This document shows positions 19,206 to 26,248 of a stretch of 64,000 nucleotides of DNA, in pieces. The stretch covers positions 3,844,001 to 3,908,000 of the forward strand of contig NZ_CP049867.1 of assembly GCF_011299595.1 (NCBI RefSeq), given 5' to 3'. This stretch comes from Nocardioides sp. HDW12B. GTDB lineage: Bacteria > Actinomycetota > Actinomycetes > Propionibacteriales > Nocardioidaceae. Below the pieces are notes generated by a model that saw nothing but the letters and a program-made list of their open reading frames with translations, searched no databases and had not been told where the DNA came from. The translations under genes were made by a program, and so were the position numbers. The first letter of the stretch is position 1. Every line of letters begins with the position of its first letter.

Positions 19206-19822
19206 GCACCGTGTCCCGAGGGCTGCGGGCGCTCGCGCTCGCCCTCCTCGTCCTCGGCCTGCTGCCGGTCGGCACCGGCCCGGCCGCCGCGCACGCCGCG
19301 CTGGTCTCCAGCGACCCGCGCGACGGCGCCCGCCTCGAGCAGCTGCCGGGCCGGGTCATGCTGACCTTCACCGAGGAGGTCTCGAGCCCGGCGTACGTCG
19401 TGGTGCGCACGTCCGGCGGGACGCAGCTGGCCTCCGGCGACCCGGAGGTCGACGGCGCCACCGTCTTGCAGCCGCTCGCCGCCGACGGGGTGTCCGGCGG
19501 GGTGTCCGGCGAGGTCACGGTGGCCTACCGCGTCGTCTCGGTCGACGGCCACCCGGTCACCGGCGAGATCTCCTTCACGGTGGCCCCGCCGTCCGGGTCC
19601 GCCGCGGACCCCTCGACCGGCCCGAGCGAGCCGGCTGCGGAGCCGTCGGCCGGCGACGCCGCAGGCGGGAGCGGCTCGGAGCCCGCCGCCGAGGCGGCGG
19701 CCGCCGAGCCCGCGTCCGAGGGGTTCTGGGCTTCGCACGGCTCCCACTACGTGCTGGGTGGTTTCCTGGTCCTCGTGGCGGGCGGGTTGCTGTGGATGGC
19801 GCGAGGGCGGGCGAGCCCGTGA
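19202..19822 (+). CDS. CopC-domain copper resistance protein with C-terminal membrane anchor
   Basis: A 206-residue exported protein: a signal peptide ending at PAAA, a mature N-terminus HAALVSSDPRDGARL whose first histidine is the classic CopC copper ligand, a beta-sandwich to about residue 130 with VVSVDGHPVTGEISFTV (second His), then a low-complexity Ala/Glu/Ser/Pro linker and a C-terminal helix. This is the actinobacterial CopC/YcnJ-type periplasmic copper carrier tethered to the membrane. GTG 19202 overlaps the VKOR stop; its own stop overlaps the CopD-like gene by four bases. Confidence 0.9.
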   Translation: MSTVSRGLRALALALLVLGLLPVGTGPAAAHAALVSSDPRDGARLEQLPGRVMLTFTEEVSSPAYVVVRTSGGTQLASGDPEVDGATVLQPLAADGVSGGVSGEVTVAYRVVSVDGHPVTGEISFTVAPPSGSAADPSTGPSEPAAEPSAGDAAGGSGSEPAAEAAAAEPASEGFWASHGSHYVLGGFLVLVAGGLLWMARGRASP

Positions 19823-21888
19823 CCCCGCCCACCACCACGGAGCCGGCGGCGAACACCCGCGACACCCCCGCGCGCGGGCTGACCGGCAGCCGTCTGGCGC
19901 TGCTCGTGCTCCTGCCCGCGCTGGTGGCCGGCGGCGTGCTGCTCGCGCTCGCGGGCGGCGTACCGGCCGCAGCGCCCGTCGGCCTGCCCGATCCCGGCCG
20001 GGTGACCACGCTCGGGCTGCCGCTGGCCGGCCTGCTCGACCAGCTGCTCGCCGTGCTCGTCGTGGGCTCGTTGCTGGTGCCGCTGCTGACGATGCGACGC
20101 CCCGACGAGGAGGTCCGCGGGCGGGCGTTCAAGGCTTTGTGGACGGTGCGCCGGCTGGCGCTGGCGTGGGTCGTCGTGACGGCGGCTGTGATCGTGCTGA
20201 CCGTCTCCGACCAGTTCGCCGTGCCGGTCTGGCAGCTCACCCCCGACCTCGTGGGGCAGGTCATCGGGCAGTCCGACCTCGGGCTGGCGCTCTTCGTGCA
20301 GCTGCTGCTGGTCACCACCGTGGCGGTGGCGAGCCGGTGGGCCCTCAAGGCCCGCGAGGTCGGCGCCGTGCTCGGCCTCGCGCTGGCGGCCGTCGTCCCT
20401 GCCGTGCTCACCGGGCACGCCGCCTCCTCCGGCAGCCACGACACCGCCGTCGTCAGCATGCTCGTGCACGTCTGGGGCGTGGTGATCTGGATGGGCGGCG
20501 TCGTCGCGCTGGCCTGGCACCTCGGCTCCGACGACGAGCGCCGCGCGCTCGCGGCCCGACGCTTCTCCCCGCTCGCCGCCTGGTGCTTCGCGCTCGTCGG
20601 GCTGTCGGGCGCGCTCAACGCCGCCGTCCGGCTGGGCTCGTGGTCAGCGCTGGTCACCACCGGGTACGGCGCCGGCGTCGTCGCCAAGGTCCTCGTGCTC
20701 GTGGCCGTCGGTCTGGTCGCGGCCCGGCTGCGGAGCGGCGTACGCGCGTCCTCCGAGGCGACCGGGCGCGGGGTGCTGGCCCGGCTCCTGGCCCTCGAGG
20801 TCGCCGTCCTCTCGGCCGCCATCGGCCTCGGGGTCGCGCTGTCGCGCACACCCACCCCGGTCGGCGAGCCCTACACGAGCGCGGCCGAGAGCCTGCTCGG
20901 CGGGCCGCTGCCGCCGGCGCCGACGCTCGGACGGCTGCTGTGGTCGTTCACCCCGTCCGGGGTCGGGCTGGTCGTGGTCGGGCTCGGCGCGGCGCTCTAC
21001 CTGCGCGGGCTGCTGCGGCTGCGGCAGCGCGGCGACCGCTGGCCGGTGGGCCGCACGGTGGCGTGGTTCGCCGGTCTGGCGACCGTCGGCTACGTGACGA
21101 TCGGCGGTCTCGGCGTCTACTCGCACGTCGCGTTCAGCGCCCACATGACCGCCCACATGGCGCTGTCGATGCTCGCGCCGATCCTGCTCGTGGTGGGCGC
21201 CCCGGTCACGCTCGCCCTGCGCGCGCTGCCCGGGCCGGACGTGCCCGGCGGGGTCGGCCCGCGCCAGATGCTCGCTGCGCTGCTGCGCTCACGCTTCGTC
21301 GCGTTCTGGGCGCACCCGCTGGTCGCCTCGCTGCTCTTCGTCGTGAGCCTGTACGGCGTCTACTTCTCCGGGCTGTTCGGGGCGCTGATGATGAACCACC
21401 TCGGGCACGCCCTGATGGAGGTCCACTTCCTGCTGACCGGCTACCTCTTCTTCGAGGTGCTCATCGGCGATGCCCCGATCCCGCGCCGGCTGCCACACCT
21501 CGCGCGGCTCGGGCTGCTCATCGTGGTGATGCCGTTCCACGCGTTCTTCTCGATCGCGATGATGAACACCGAGCCGCCGGTCGGGGGCGAGTTCTACGCG
21601 CTGCTGGACCGGCCGTGGGCCTCGGACCTGTCGGCCGACCAGTACCTCGGCGGCTCGATCGCCTGGGGCCTCGGTGAGGTCCCGATCGTGATGGTCGTGA
21701 TCGTGGTGCTGTTCCAGTGGTTCCGCCAGGACCGCACGCGTGCCGCCCGTGCGGACGCCCGCGCCGACCGTGACGACGACGCCGAGCTGCGCGCCTACAA
21801 CGAGCGGCTGGCGGCCATCGCGGGCCGGGACGCCGGGGACGCGGGGCCCAGGGGGCAGCGCGCCGAGCCGGCTGAGCGCCCGGACTGA
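19819..21888 (+). CDS. CopD-CtaG fusion: copper transport and cytochrome oxidase assembly membrane protein
   Basis: A 689-residue polytopic protein. The first half is a CopD domain (DQLLAVLVVGSLLVPLLTMR, GHAASSGSHDTAVVSMLVHV, VVIWMGGVVALAWHL with conserved histidines). The second half is a caa3-type oxidase assembly factor (CtaG, DUF1404-like): HMTAHMALSMLAPILLVVGA, NHLGHALMEVHFLLTGYLFF and VMPFHAFFSIAMMNTEP. Fusing copper import to an oxidase copper-delivery domain is a known actinobacterial arrangement. The GTG at 19819 overlaps the CopC stop and is preferred over ATG 19792, which lies inside CopC. It ends the operon; a strong hairpin follows. Confidence 0.9.
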   Translation: MTPPTTTEPAANTRDTPARGLTGSRLALLVLLPALVAGGVLLALAGGVPAAAPVGLPDPGRVTTLGLPLAGLLDQLLAVLVVGSLLVPLLTMRRPDEEVRGRAFKALWTVRRLALAWVVVTAAVIVLTVSDQFAVPVWQLTPDLVGQVIGQSDLGLALFVQLLLVTTVAVASRWALKAREVGAVLGLALAAVVPAVLTGHAASSGSHDTAVVSMLVHVWGVVIWMGGVVALAWHLGSDDERRALAARRFSPLAAWCFALVGLSGALNAAVRLGSWSALVTTGYGAGVVAKVLVLVAVGLVAARLRSGVRASSEATGRGVLARLLALEVAVLSAAIGLGVALSRTPTPVGEPYTSAAESLLGGPLPPAPTLGRLLWSFTPSGVGLVVVGLGAALYLRGLLRLRQRGDRWPVGRTVAWFAGLATVGYVTIGGLGVYSHVAFSAHMTAHMALSMLAPILLVVGAPVTLALRALPGPDVPGGVGPRQMLAALLRSRFVAFWAHPLVASLLFVVSLYGVYFSGLFGALMMNHLGHALMEVHFLLTGYLFFEVLIGDAPIPRRLPHLARLGLLIVVMPFHAFFSIAMMNTEPPVGGEFYALLDRPWASDLSADQYLGGSIAWGLGEVPIVMVVIVVLFQWFRQDRTRAARADARADRDDDAELRAYNERLAAIAGRDAGDAGPRGQRAEPAERPD

Positions 21889-21977
21889 CCTCGACGGGGA
21901 ATCCGCGTGTCACCTGGTGACCTCCCGGTTCCCCGCTGACGCCGGTCCAGCGCCGGCGATCCGGGCGCGGACCTGAC

Positions 21978-22011
21978 GAACCGGCCCCGGGAGGACTCCC
22001 GGGACCGGTTC
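21978..22011. terminator. Strong bidirectional hairpin between convergent operons
   Basis: GAACCGGCCCCGGGAG (21978-21993) and CTCCCGGGACCGGTTC (21996-22011) pair over 16 bases with one mismatch around a two-base loop. It sits between the convergent CopD-CtaG and DUF3618 genes and can work in both directions. A related, weaker GACTCCCGGGGCCGGCTG stretch follows near 22045. Confidence 0.75.
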
Positions 22012-22071
22012 GGTGGTGTCAGCCGCGCAAGCGGCAGATCGGGTGGACTCCCGGGGCCGGCTGCGTTGCTC

Positions 22072-22389
22072 TCAGCGGCGCGAGCGCCAGACCGCCAGGA
22101 CGACGAGGCCGGCGACGAGGGCGCCGACGCCGAAGGCCAGCTCCCGTCCGTGCTGGTCGGAGACCTGACGGGCGGTCCGCTGGGTCGCGGTCTTCTTCTC
22201 CTCGGCCCAGCCCTTGGTGCGCGACTTGACGTCGAGCTTGGCGCCGAGCGCCTCGACGGTGGCGCCGAGCTGCTTACGCGTCCGCTCGAGGTCACGCTCG
22301 ATCTCGTCGACCGTGCGGTTGTCGGGCTGCCCGTTGGCGGACGCGGTGCCGCCGGCCGGGGTGCCGGTGCTGCTGGACGACTCGGTCAT
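22072..22389 (-). CDS. DUF3618 protein
   Basis: A 105-residue protein with a Ser/Thr/Gly-rich start, a charged helix with the DUF3618 signature (TVDEIERDLERTRKQLGATV, EALGAKLDVKSRTK) and a C-terminal membrane helix ending in RRSRR. Such proteins accompany the holin-superfamily membrane protein found next to it. ATG 22389 overlaps the upstream stop by four bases (ATGA). The function is unknown; an envelope-associated role is inferred. Confidence 0.85.
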   Translation of the reverse strand: MTESSSSTGTPAGGTASANGQPDNRTVDEIERDLERTRKQLGATVEALGAKLDVKSRTKGWAEEKKTATQRTARQVSDQHGRELAFGVGALVAGLVVLAVWRSRR

Positions 22390-22826
22390 GAGCGCGCCTC
22401 CTTCACGGCCGCGATGTCGCGGGCGACGTTGCGCTTGGTGGCCTCGACGGGCGGGGCCGCCTGCTGGACCTTCTTCTTGCCGGCCAGCGCGGCCACGCCG
22501 GCGATCGCGAAGAGCACGACCGTGACGATCAGGGCCGCCAACCAGCCGTCGAGGAACGTGCTCAGCCCGAGGATGACGGTCGCCACCAGGGCGCCGCCGC
22601 CGTACAGGGCGAGCACGCCCGAGGCGCCGAAGAGCCCCGCACCGCGACCGACGTCCTTGACGGTCTGCTGGATCTCCGCCTTGGCCAGCTCCATCTCGGA
22701 GCGCACAAGGGTGGAGGTCTGCTCGGTCATGCGCGAGACGAGCTGCGCGGTGCTGAGCTGTGACGGGTCGGCCGGGTCGGTGGTGGTGACCGTCGTGGTG
22801 CCGCCCGCCGGGGACGCTCCGGTCAC
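22386..22826 (-). CDS. Phage holin superfamily III-like membrane protein (YqjE/DUF1469 type)
   Basis: A 146-residue protein with a soluble N-terminal helix (LSTAQLVSRMTEQTSTLVRS, EMELAKAEI) and two membrane helices (GLFGASGVLALYGGGALVAT; GWLAALIVTVVLFAIAGVAAL). This is the actinobacterial 'phage holin family' (Actinobacteria_holin/DUF1469) found in chromosomal envelope clusters with DUF3618. Nothing around it is phage-like, so it is not evidence of a prophage. It overlaps both neighbours by four bases. Confidence 0.85.
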   Translation of the reverse strand: MTGASPAGGTTTVTTTDPADPSQLSTAQLVSRMTEQTSTLVRSEMELAKAEIQQTVKDVGRGAGLFGASGVLALYGGGALVATVILGLSTFLDGWLAALIVTVVLFAIAGVAALAGKKKVQQAAPPVEATKRNVARDIAAVKEARS

Positions 22827-23200
22827 GGGAGGTTCCCCTGGGGGCCGGGGCCCGCCTGGCCGACGGTCTCGCTCAGCGGCGTGCCGGCGTCACCGTTGTC
22901 GGCACCGGCGGGCGCCGCAGAAGCGTTGCCGGTCGACGAGGCGGAGCCCGACGAGTCCGACGAGTCGCTGCTGGAGCGGACCTCGCTGACCTTGTCGCTC
23001 ACCTTCTCCTGCACGGTCGAGGCGGCGGTCTTGGCCTTGTCCTGGGCGACGTCCTGGGCCTGGGCGACCTTCTCCTGCACGCGCGGGTCGCGGCGTACCT
23101 CGCCGGCCTTGGCCGACAGCTTCTCGTACGGGCCGCGCCCGGCGCGTGAGCCGAGGACGAAGCCGATGGCGCCTGCGGTCAGCGTGACAATTCTGCTCAT
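22823..23200 (-). CDS. YtxH-like small membrane protein
   Basis: A 125-residue protein beginning MSRIVTLTAGAIGFVLGSRA with a single N-terminal membrane helix and the G-SRAGR motif, then a long charged helix with VQEKVAQAQDVAQDKAKTAA repeats and a Ser/Asp/Gly-rich tail, as in YtxH-type proteins. ATG 23200 has GGAGG five bases upstream. It heads a three-gene cluster with the holin-like and DUF3618 genes, all joined by four-base overlaps. Confidence 0.8.
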   Translation of the reverse strand: MSRIVTLTAGAIGFVLGSRAGRGPYEKLSAKAGEVRRDPRVQEKVAQAQDVAQDKAKTAASTVQEKVSDKVSEVRSSSDSSDSSGSASSTGNASAAPAGADNGDAGTPLSETVGQAGPGPQGNLP

Positions 23201-23342
23201 GTGAGCCTCCAACGTGTTGTGTGGCCAGCCGAGTCGGCCGTCCTCCGAGTAGGACCGGCGCGGAGCAGCCCGTGAGGGCGCTCAGCGCACGTCACCTGTC
23301 CCGTACCCCGTGCGGCACCGCTCAATCGGGTGCCGGCCGCGG

Positions 23343-24962
23343 TCAGACGGGGTCGCGACCCTCCGCGGCCCGCCCGGGGGCGTGCGCCAGGTAGGTCCAC
23401 CGCGCCTCCTCGGCGGCCGACTGCGCTCCGCTGGCGCTCGCGACGGCGGCGACGAAGGCCGGGCTGCTGATCGAGTACAGCTCGGTCGGGCCCTCCGCGC
23501 GGACCGTCATGGTGCGGGTCGTGGGGCCCAGCAGGGCGATCTCGCCGAAGCCCTCGCCCGCGCCCATGGTGCGCACCAGCCGCTCGCCGTCGAGGATCTC
23601 GACCGCGCCCTGCTCGACCACGTAGAAGCTGTCGCCGGGGGCCCCGGCCTCGAAGAGCACCTCGCCGGGGCTGAGCGTGACCCGCCCGAGCCCGCGACCC
23701 AGCTGCTCGAGGACGGGCACCGGCAGCGGCCGCAGCATCGGCACCTGCCGCAGCACGCCCAGCTCGTCGGTGCGGGTCGACACCGAGCGGTCGATCCGCG
23801 TGAGGCTGCGCCACGCCAGGAGGCACACGGCGGGCGCGACGAGGCCGACGAGGACCAGGGCGGCCTCGGTGCCCAGCAGCTCGATGGCCAGCGGGGCGGT
23901 CAGCGAGCCGACACCGACGGCGAGCGCGCCGGCGCTCTCGAGGACGCCGAAGACGCGCGCCATCACGTCGTTCGGCACCATGCGGGCCAGCAGCGTGAAG
24001 GCGGTGACGTCGACGAGGCTGTTGCCGATCCCGATGACGGCGGCGGCGAGCAGCGCGACGGGGTACGACGGCAGCACCCCCATGATCGCCAGGGGCGCAC
24101 CCCACAGCACGACCGCGATCCCCAGCCACCGGGTCATGGCCCGGCTGCCGACGAGCATCACGCACGCCAGGCTGCCGGCGAGGGCCCCGACGCCGACCAG
24201 GCCCTGGATGACGCCGACGCTCGACTCGGGCCGACCGAGCAGGTCGATGGCGACCACGATGACGAACACCGAGAAGGCCCCGCGGATGGCGGCCTGGAGC
24301 ACGACCAGCGACACCACGACCGTGACGCCGCGGTCGGAGGCGACCGCCGTCCAGCCCTCGCGGATCTCGGTGACCAGGCGGCGCTGGGCCGGGGGAACCG
24401 GGATGCGCTCGTAGTCGAGGGCGAGCAGGAGCGCGGCCGAGACCAGCGCGCAGACGCCGGCGAAGACGAACACGGCGGCGACGTCGCCGATCCCGACCAG
24501 CAGCGCGGCCACGAGCGGGCCGACGATGACGCTGAAGGAGTCGAGGCCGCCGCGGACGACGTTGACCGAGGTCAGCTCGTCGGGGGTGCGGCACAGCGAC
24601 GGCATGAGGGCCGAGTGGCCCGCGCGGAATGGGGTGAACGCGATGGTCGAGGCGATCGCCAGCACGTAGACGAGCACGGTCGGGCCGTCGGCGAGCAGCA
24701 CCGGGGCGGCGGCGAGGGTGGTGAGTCCCCGCACCGCGCTGGAGGCGATGAGGACGCGCTCACGCGGCAACCGGTCGGCGTACGCCGTGATGAGGGGGGC
24801 GAGGAGCGCGGCCGGCAGGAGGCGCAGCAGACCGACGACGCCGACCGCGACCGCGCCGCCGTCGGCGAACGCCACGAGACCGATCGCGACGGTGAACGCC
24901 CACTCGGCGGTGAAGGCGAAGCCGAACGATCCGAGGGACCGGACGAGCGCCGGGTTGCGCAT
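23343..24962 (-). CDS. MFS transporter with C-terminal cyclic-nucleotide-binding domain
   Basis: A 539-residue fusion. Residues 1-400 form an MFS transporter of the MFS_3 type with about 12 helices and the loop ITAYADRLPRERVL after TM2. Residues about 415-510 are a cNMP-binding domain: PGEVLFEAGAPGDSFYVVEQ, then GFGEIALLGPTTRTMTV, the phosphate-binding cassette pattern of CRP-like domains. The domain suggests the transporter is gated by cAMP or a similar nucleotide. ATG 24962 has GGGGG nine bases upstream; GTG 24983 is an alternative. It is transcribed away from the lipoate ligase-like gene's 3' end. Confidence 0.88.
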   Translation of the reverse strand: MRNPALVRSLGSFGFAFTAEWAFTVAIGLVAFADGGAVAVGVVGLLRLLPAALLAPLITAYADRLPRERVLIASSAVRGLTTLAAAPVLLADGPTVLVYVLAIASTIAFTPFRAGHSALMPSLCRTPDELTSVNVVRGGLDSFSVIVGPLVAALLVGIGDVAAVFVFAGVCALVSAALLLALDYERIPVPPAQRRLVTEIREGWTAVASDRGVTVVVSLVVLQAAIRGAFSVFVIVVAIDLLGRPESSVGVIQGLVGVGALAGSLACVMLVGSRAMTRWLGIAVVLWGAPLAIMGVLPSYPVALLAAAVIGIGNSLVDVTAFTLLARMVPNDVMARVFGVLESAGALAVGVGSLTAPLAIELLGTEAALVLVGLVAPAVCLLAWRSLTRIDRSVSTRTDELGVLRQVPMLRPLPVPVLEQLGRGLGRVTLSPGEVLFEAGAPGDSFYVVEQGAVEILDGERLVRTMGAGEGFGEIALLGPTTRTMTVRAEGPTELYSISSPAFVAAVASASGAQSAAEEARWTYLAHAPGRAAEGRDPV

Positions 24963-25046
24963 CAGACCGGACCCCCGCTTCACCGCTCGATGCTCACACG
25001 GCAGGGGCCCGGGTGGTCAGGGGCGTACGACCTGATCCGGGGCGAA

Positions 25047-25898
25047 TCAGACAGGCCTGGTCGGCGGATCCACGCGGTGCTGGTCGAGCAGGTCACGGGC
25101 CGCGGCGAGAAGGTCCGGTGGGACGGCGTCGGGGCTCGACCCGGGTGGTACGGCGGGTCGGCTGTCCAGGCTGCGCGGGCCCGAGGCGTCGCTCTCACCA
25201 ACCGGGGCGAAGGCCGCGACGACGGCCTCCTCGATCGCCGCGACGTCGAGGCCGGGCAGCTCCTCGGCGAGCGCGCCGACCGAGGCGGTGTCGAAGTCCT
25301 GGTCGAGGCAGCGGTAGACCTCGGCGAGCACCGGGCGGAGGCGGTCGGTGTCGCCGACGACGAGCAGCGAGCTGAACAGCCAGGCGCCGGGCGTCATGCG
25401 CTGGGCGGTGCCGACGAGCTTGCGGGTGCCGTGGGCGTTGATGCTGTGCGCGCCAGGACAGTACTCGCCCGGGACGGCGCCGAGGCGGGCGTCGACGCCG
25501 TACCCCCGGAACAGCGTGACGAAGCGCTGACCGAACTCCTCGAACCGCTCGTCCTGCCCGCCGATCGCGCCGACCTCCGCCCGGACGTGGTCGACCACCA
25601 GCGCGGCGTCGGTGTAGGCGACCGCTCGGCCGCCGACCGCGCGGACGACGGGCTCGAACCCGGCCGCCCGGGCCGCCGCCACCGCCGCCGGGAAGCCCGG
25701 CAGCCGGGTGTCGCGGCGCCCGAACGCGACGGTCGGCGAACGCGGCCGGTAGACCCGGACCGCCTCGTCGAGGCCCCCCGCCTTGGCCTGGTTGAGCATC
25801 GCCCGCGCCACCGCCAGCTCCAGCCCCGCCTCCACCCCACCCGCCCCGACGCCGTCCGCTCCGACCCCACCCGCCAGGGGACCCCGCATCAGCCGCAT
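25047..25898 (-). CDS. Lipoate-protein ligase A-like protein (biotin/lipoate transferase fold)
   Basis: A 283-residue BPL_LplA_LipB-fold protein. Landmarks: SPTVAFGRRDTRLPGF, VRAVGGRAVAYTDAALVVDH (the RR/G-GG binding loop), and INAHGTRKLVGTAQRMTPGAWLFSSLLV with the conserved lysine contacting lipoyl-AMP. These proteins attach or transfer lipoate or octanoate to E2 subunits. ATG 25898 follows GGGAGG. The first 25 residues contain a short Gly-Val-Gly-Ala repeat. Free-standing, it could be an LplA or an octanoyltransferase of LipM type; the sequence alone does not decide. Confidence 0.82.
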   Translation of the reverse strand: MRLMRGPLAGGVGADGVGAGGVEAGLELAVARAMLNQAKAGGLDEAVRVYRPRSPTVAFGRRDTRLPGFPAAVAAARAAGFEPVVRAVGGRAVAYTDAALVVDHVRAEVGAIGGQDERFEEFGQRFVTLFRGYGVDARLGAVPGEYCPGAHSINAHGTRKLVGTAQRMTPGAWLFSSLLVVGDTDRLRPVLAEVYRCLDQDFDTASVGALAEELPGLDVAAIEEAVVAAFAPVGESDASGPRSLDSRPAVPPGSSPDAVPPDLLAAARDLLDQHRVDPPTRPV

Positions 25899-25916
25899 GC
25901 CCCCATCCTCCCGCCC

Positions 25917-26004
25917 CGCCGAAGCGTCGCGTATGTCCCGCCGAAGCGTCGCCTGTGTCTCGCCGAAGCGTCACGTGTGTACGACCGAGACGTCACATCC
26001 GGCG
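25917..26004. repeat. 22-bp tandem repeat array, 4 units (same family as at 10 kb)
   Basis: Four units of exactly 22 bp start at 25917, 25939, 25961 and 25983. Each has the core CGAAGCGTC (GAGACGTC in the last), matching the core of the 10-kb array. The units are more diverged here than at 10 kb. It lies between the start of the lipoate ligase-like gene and the inverted-repeat elements downstream of the carboxylase gene. Confidence 0.8.
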
Positions 26005-26063
26005 TCCCGCCTCTGCTGGCCGGGCTCGCGCTCACCGTCGCAGTGGGTCCTCGTGCCCGGAGG

Positions 26064-26140
26064 GGTCCGTCGGACGTGCAGTTCGCCTCTCAGCCCCGTG
26101 ATCTGGCCCGTTCCTAGCCGAGCTGCACGTCCGACGGCTC
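26064..26140. repeat. Intergenic inverted-repeat element (family copy 3)
   Basis: CCGTCGGACGTGCAG (26067-26081) and CTGCACGTCCGACGG (26123-26137) are perfect 15-bp arms. The centre contains CTGGCCCGTTCCTAGCCGA, which recurs in the neighbouring element. Together with it, this fills the otherwise gene-free stretch 25899-26248, which also holds the 22-bp array; nothing else is seen there. Confidence 0.75.
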
Positions 26141-26167
26141 CGGCAGTCGAGAGACCTCGACGGGCGT

Positions 26168-26243
26168 GCCGACGGGCGGGGAAGCTCGTGACCCGAGCAG
26201 CCCGATCTGGTCCGTTCCTGGGCCGACCTGCCTGCCCGTCGGC
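26168..26243. repeat. Intergenic inverted-repeat element (family copy 4)
   Basis: GCCGACGGGC (26168-26177) and GCCCGTCGGC (26234-26243) form perfect arms, extended imperfectly inward. The centre CTGGTCCGTTCCTGGGCCGA matches copy 3, and the right end CTGCCTGCCCGTCGGC is identical to copy 1 at 13 kb. It ends six bases before the stop of the carboxylase gene, so it is well placed as that gene's terminator. Confidence 0.75.
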
Positions 26244-26248
26244 TCGTC

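Noticed and set aside
22386-22826. Prophage remnant suggested by the holin-like gene
   Set aside because: The holin superfamily III-like protein is part of a chromosomal YtxH/DUF3618 envelope cluster; no other phage gene is nearby.
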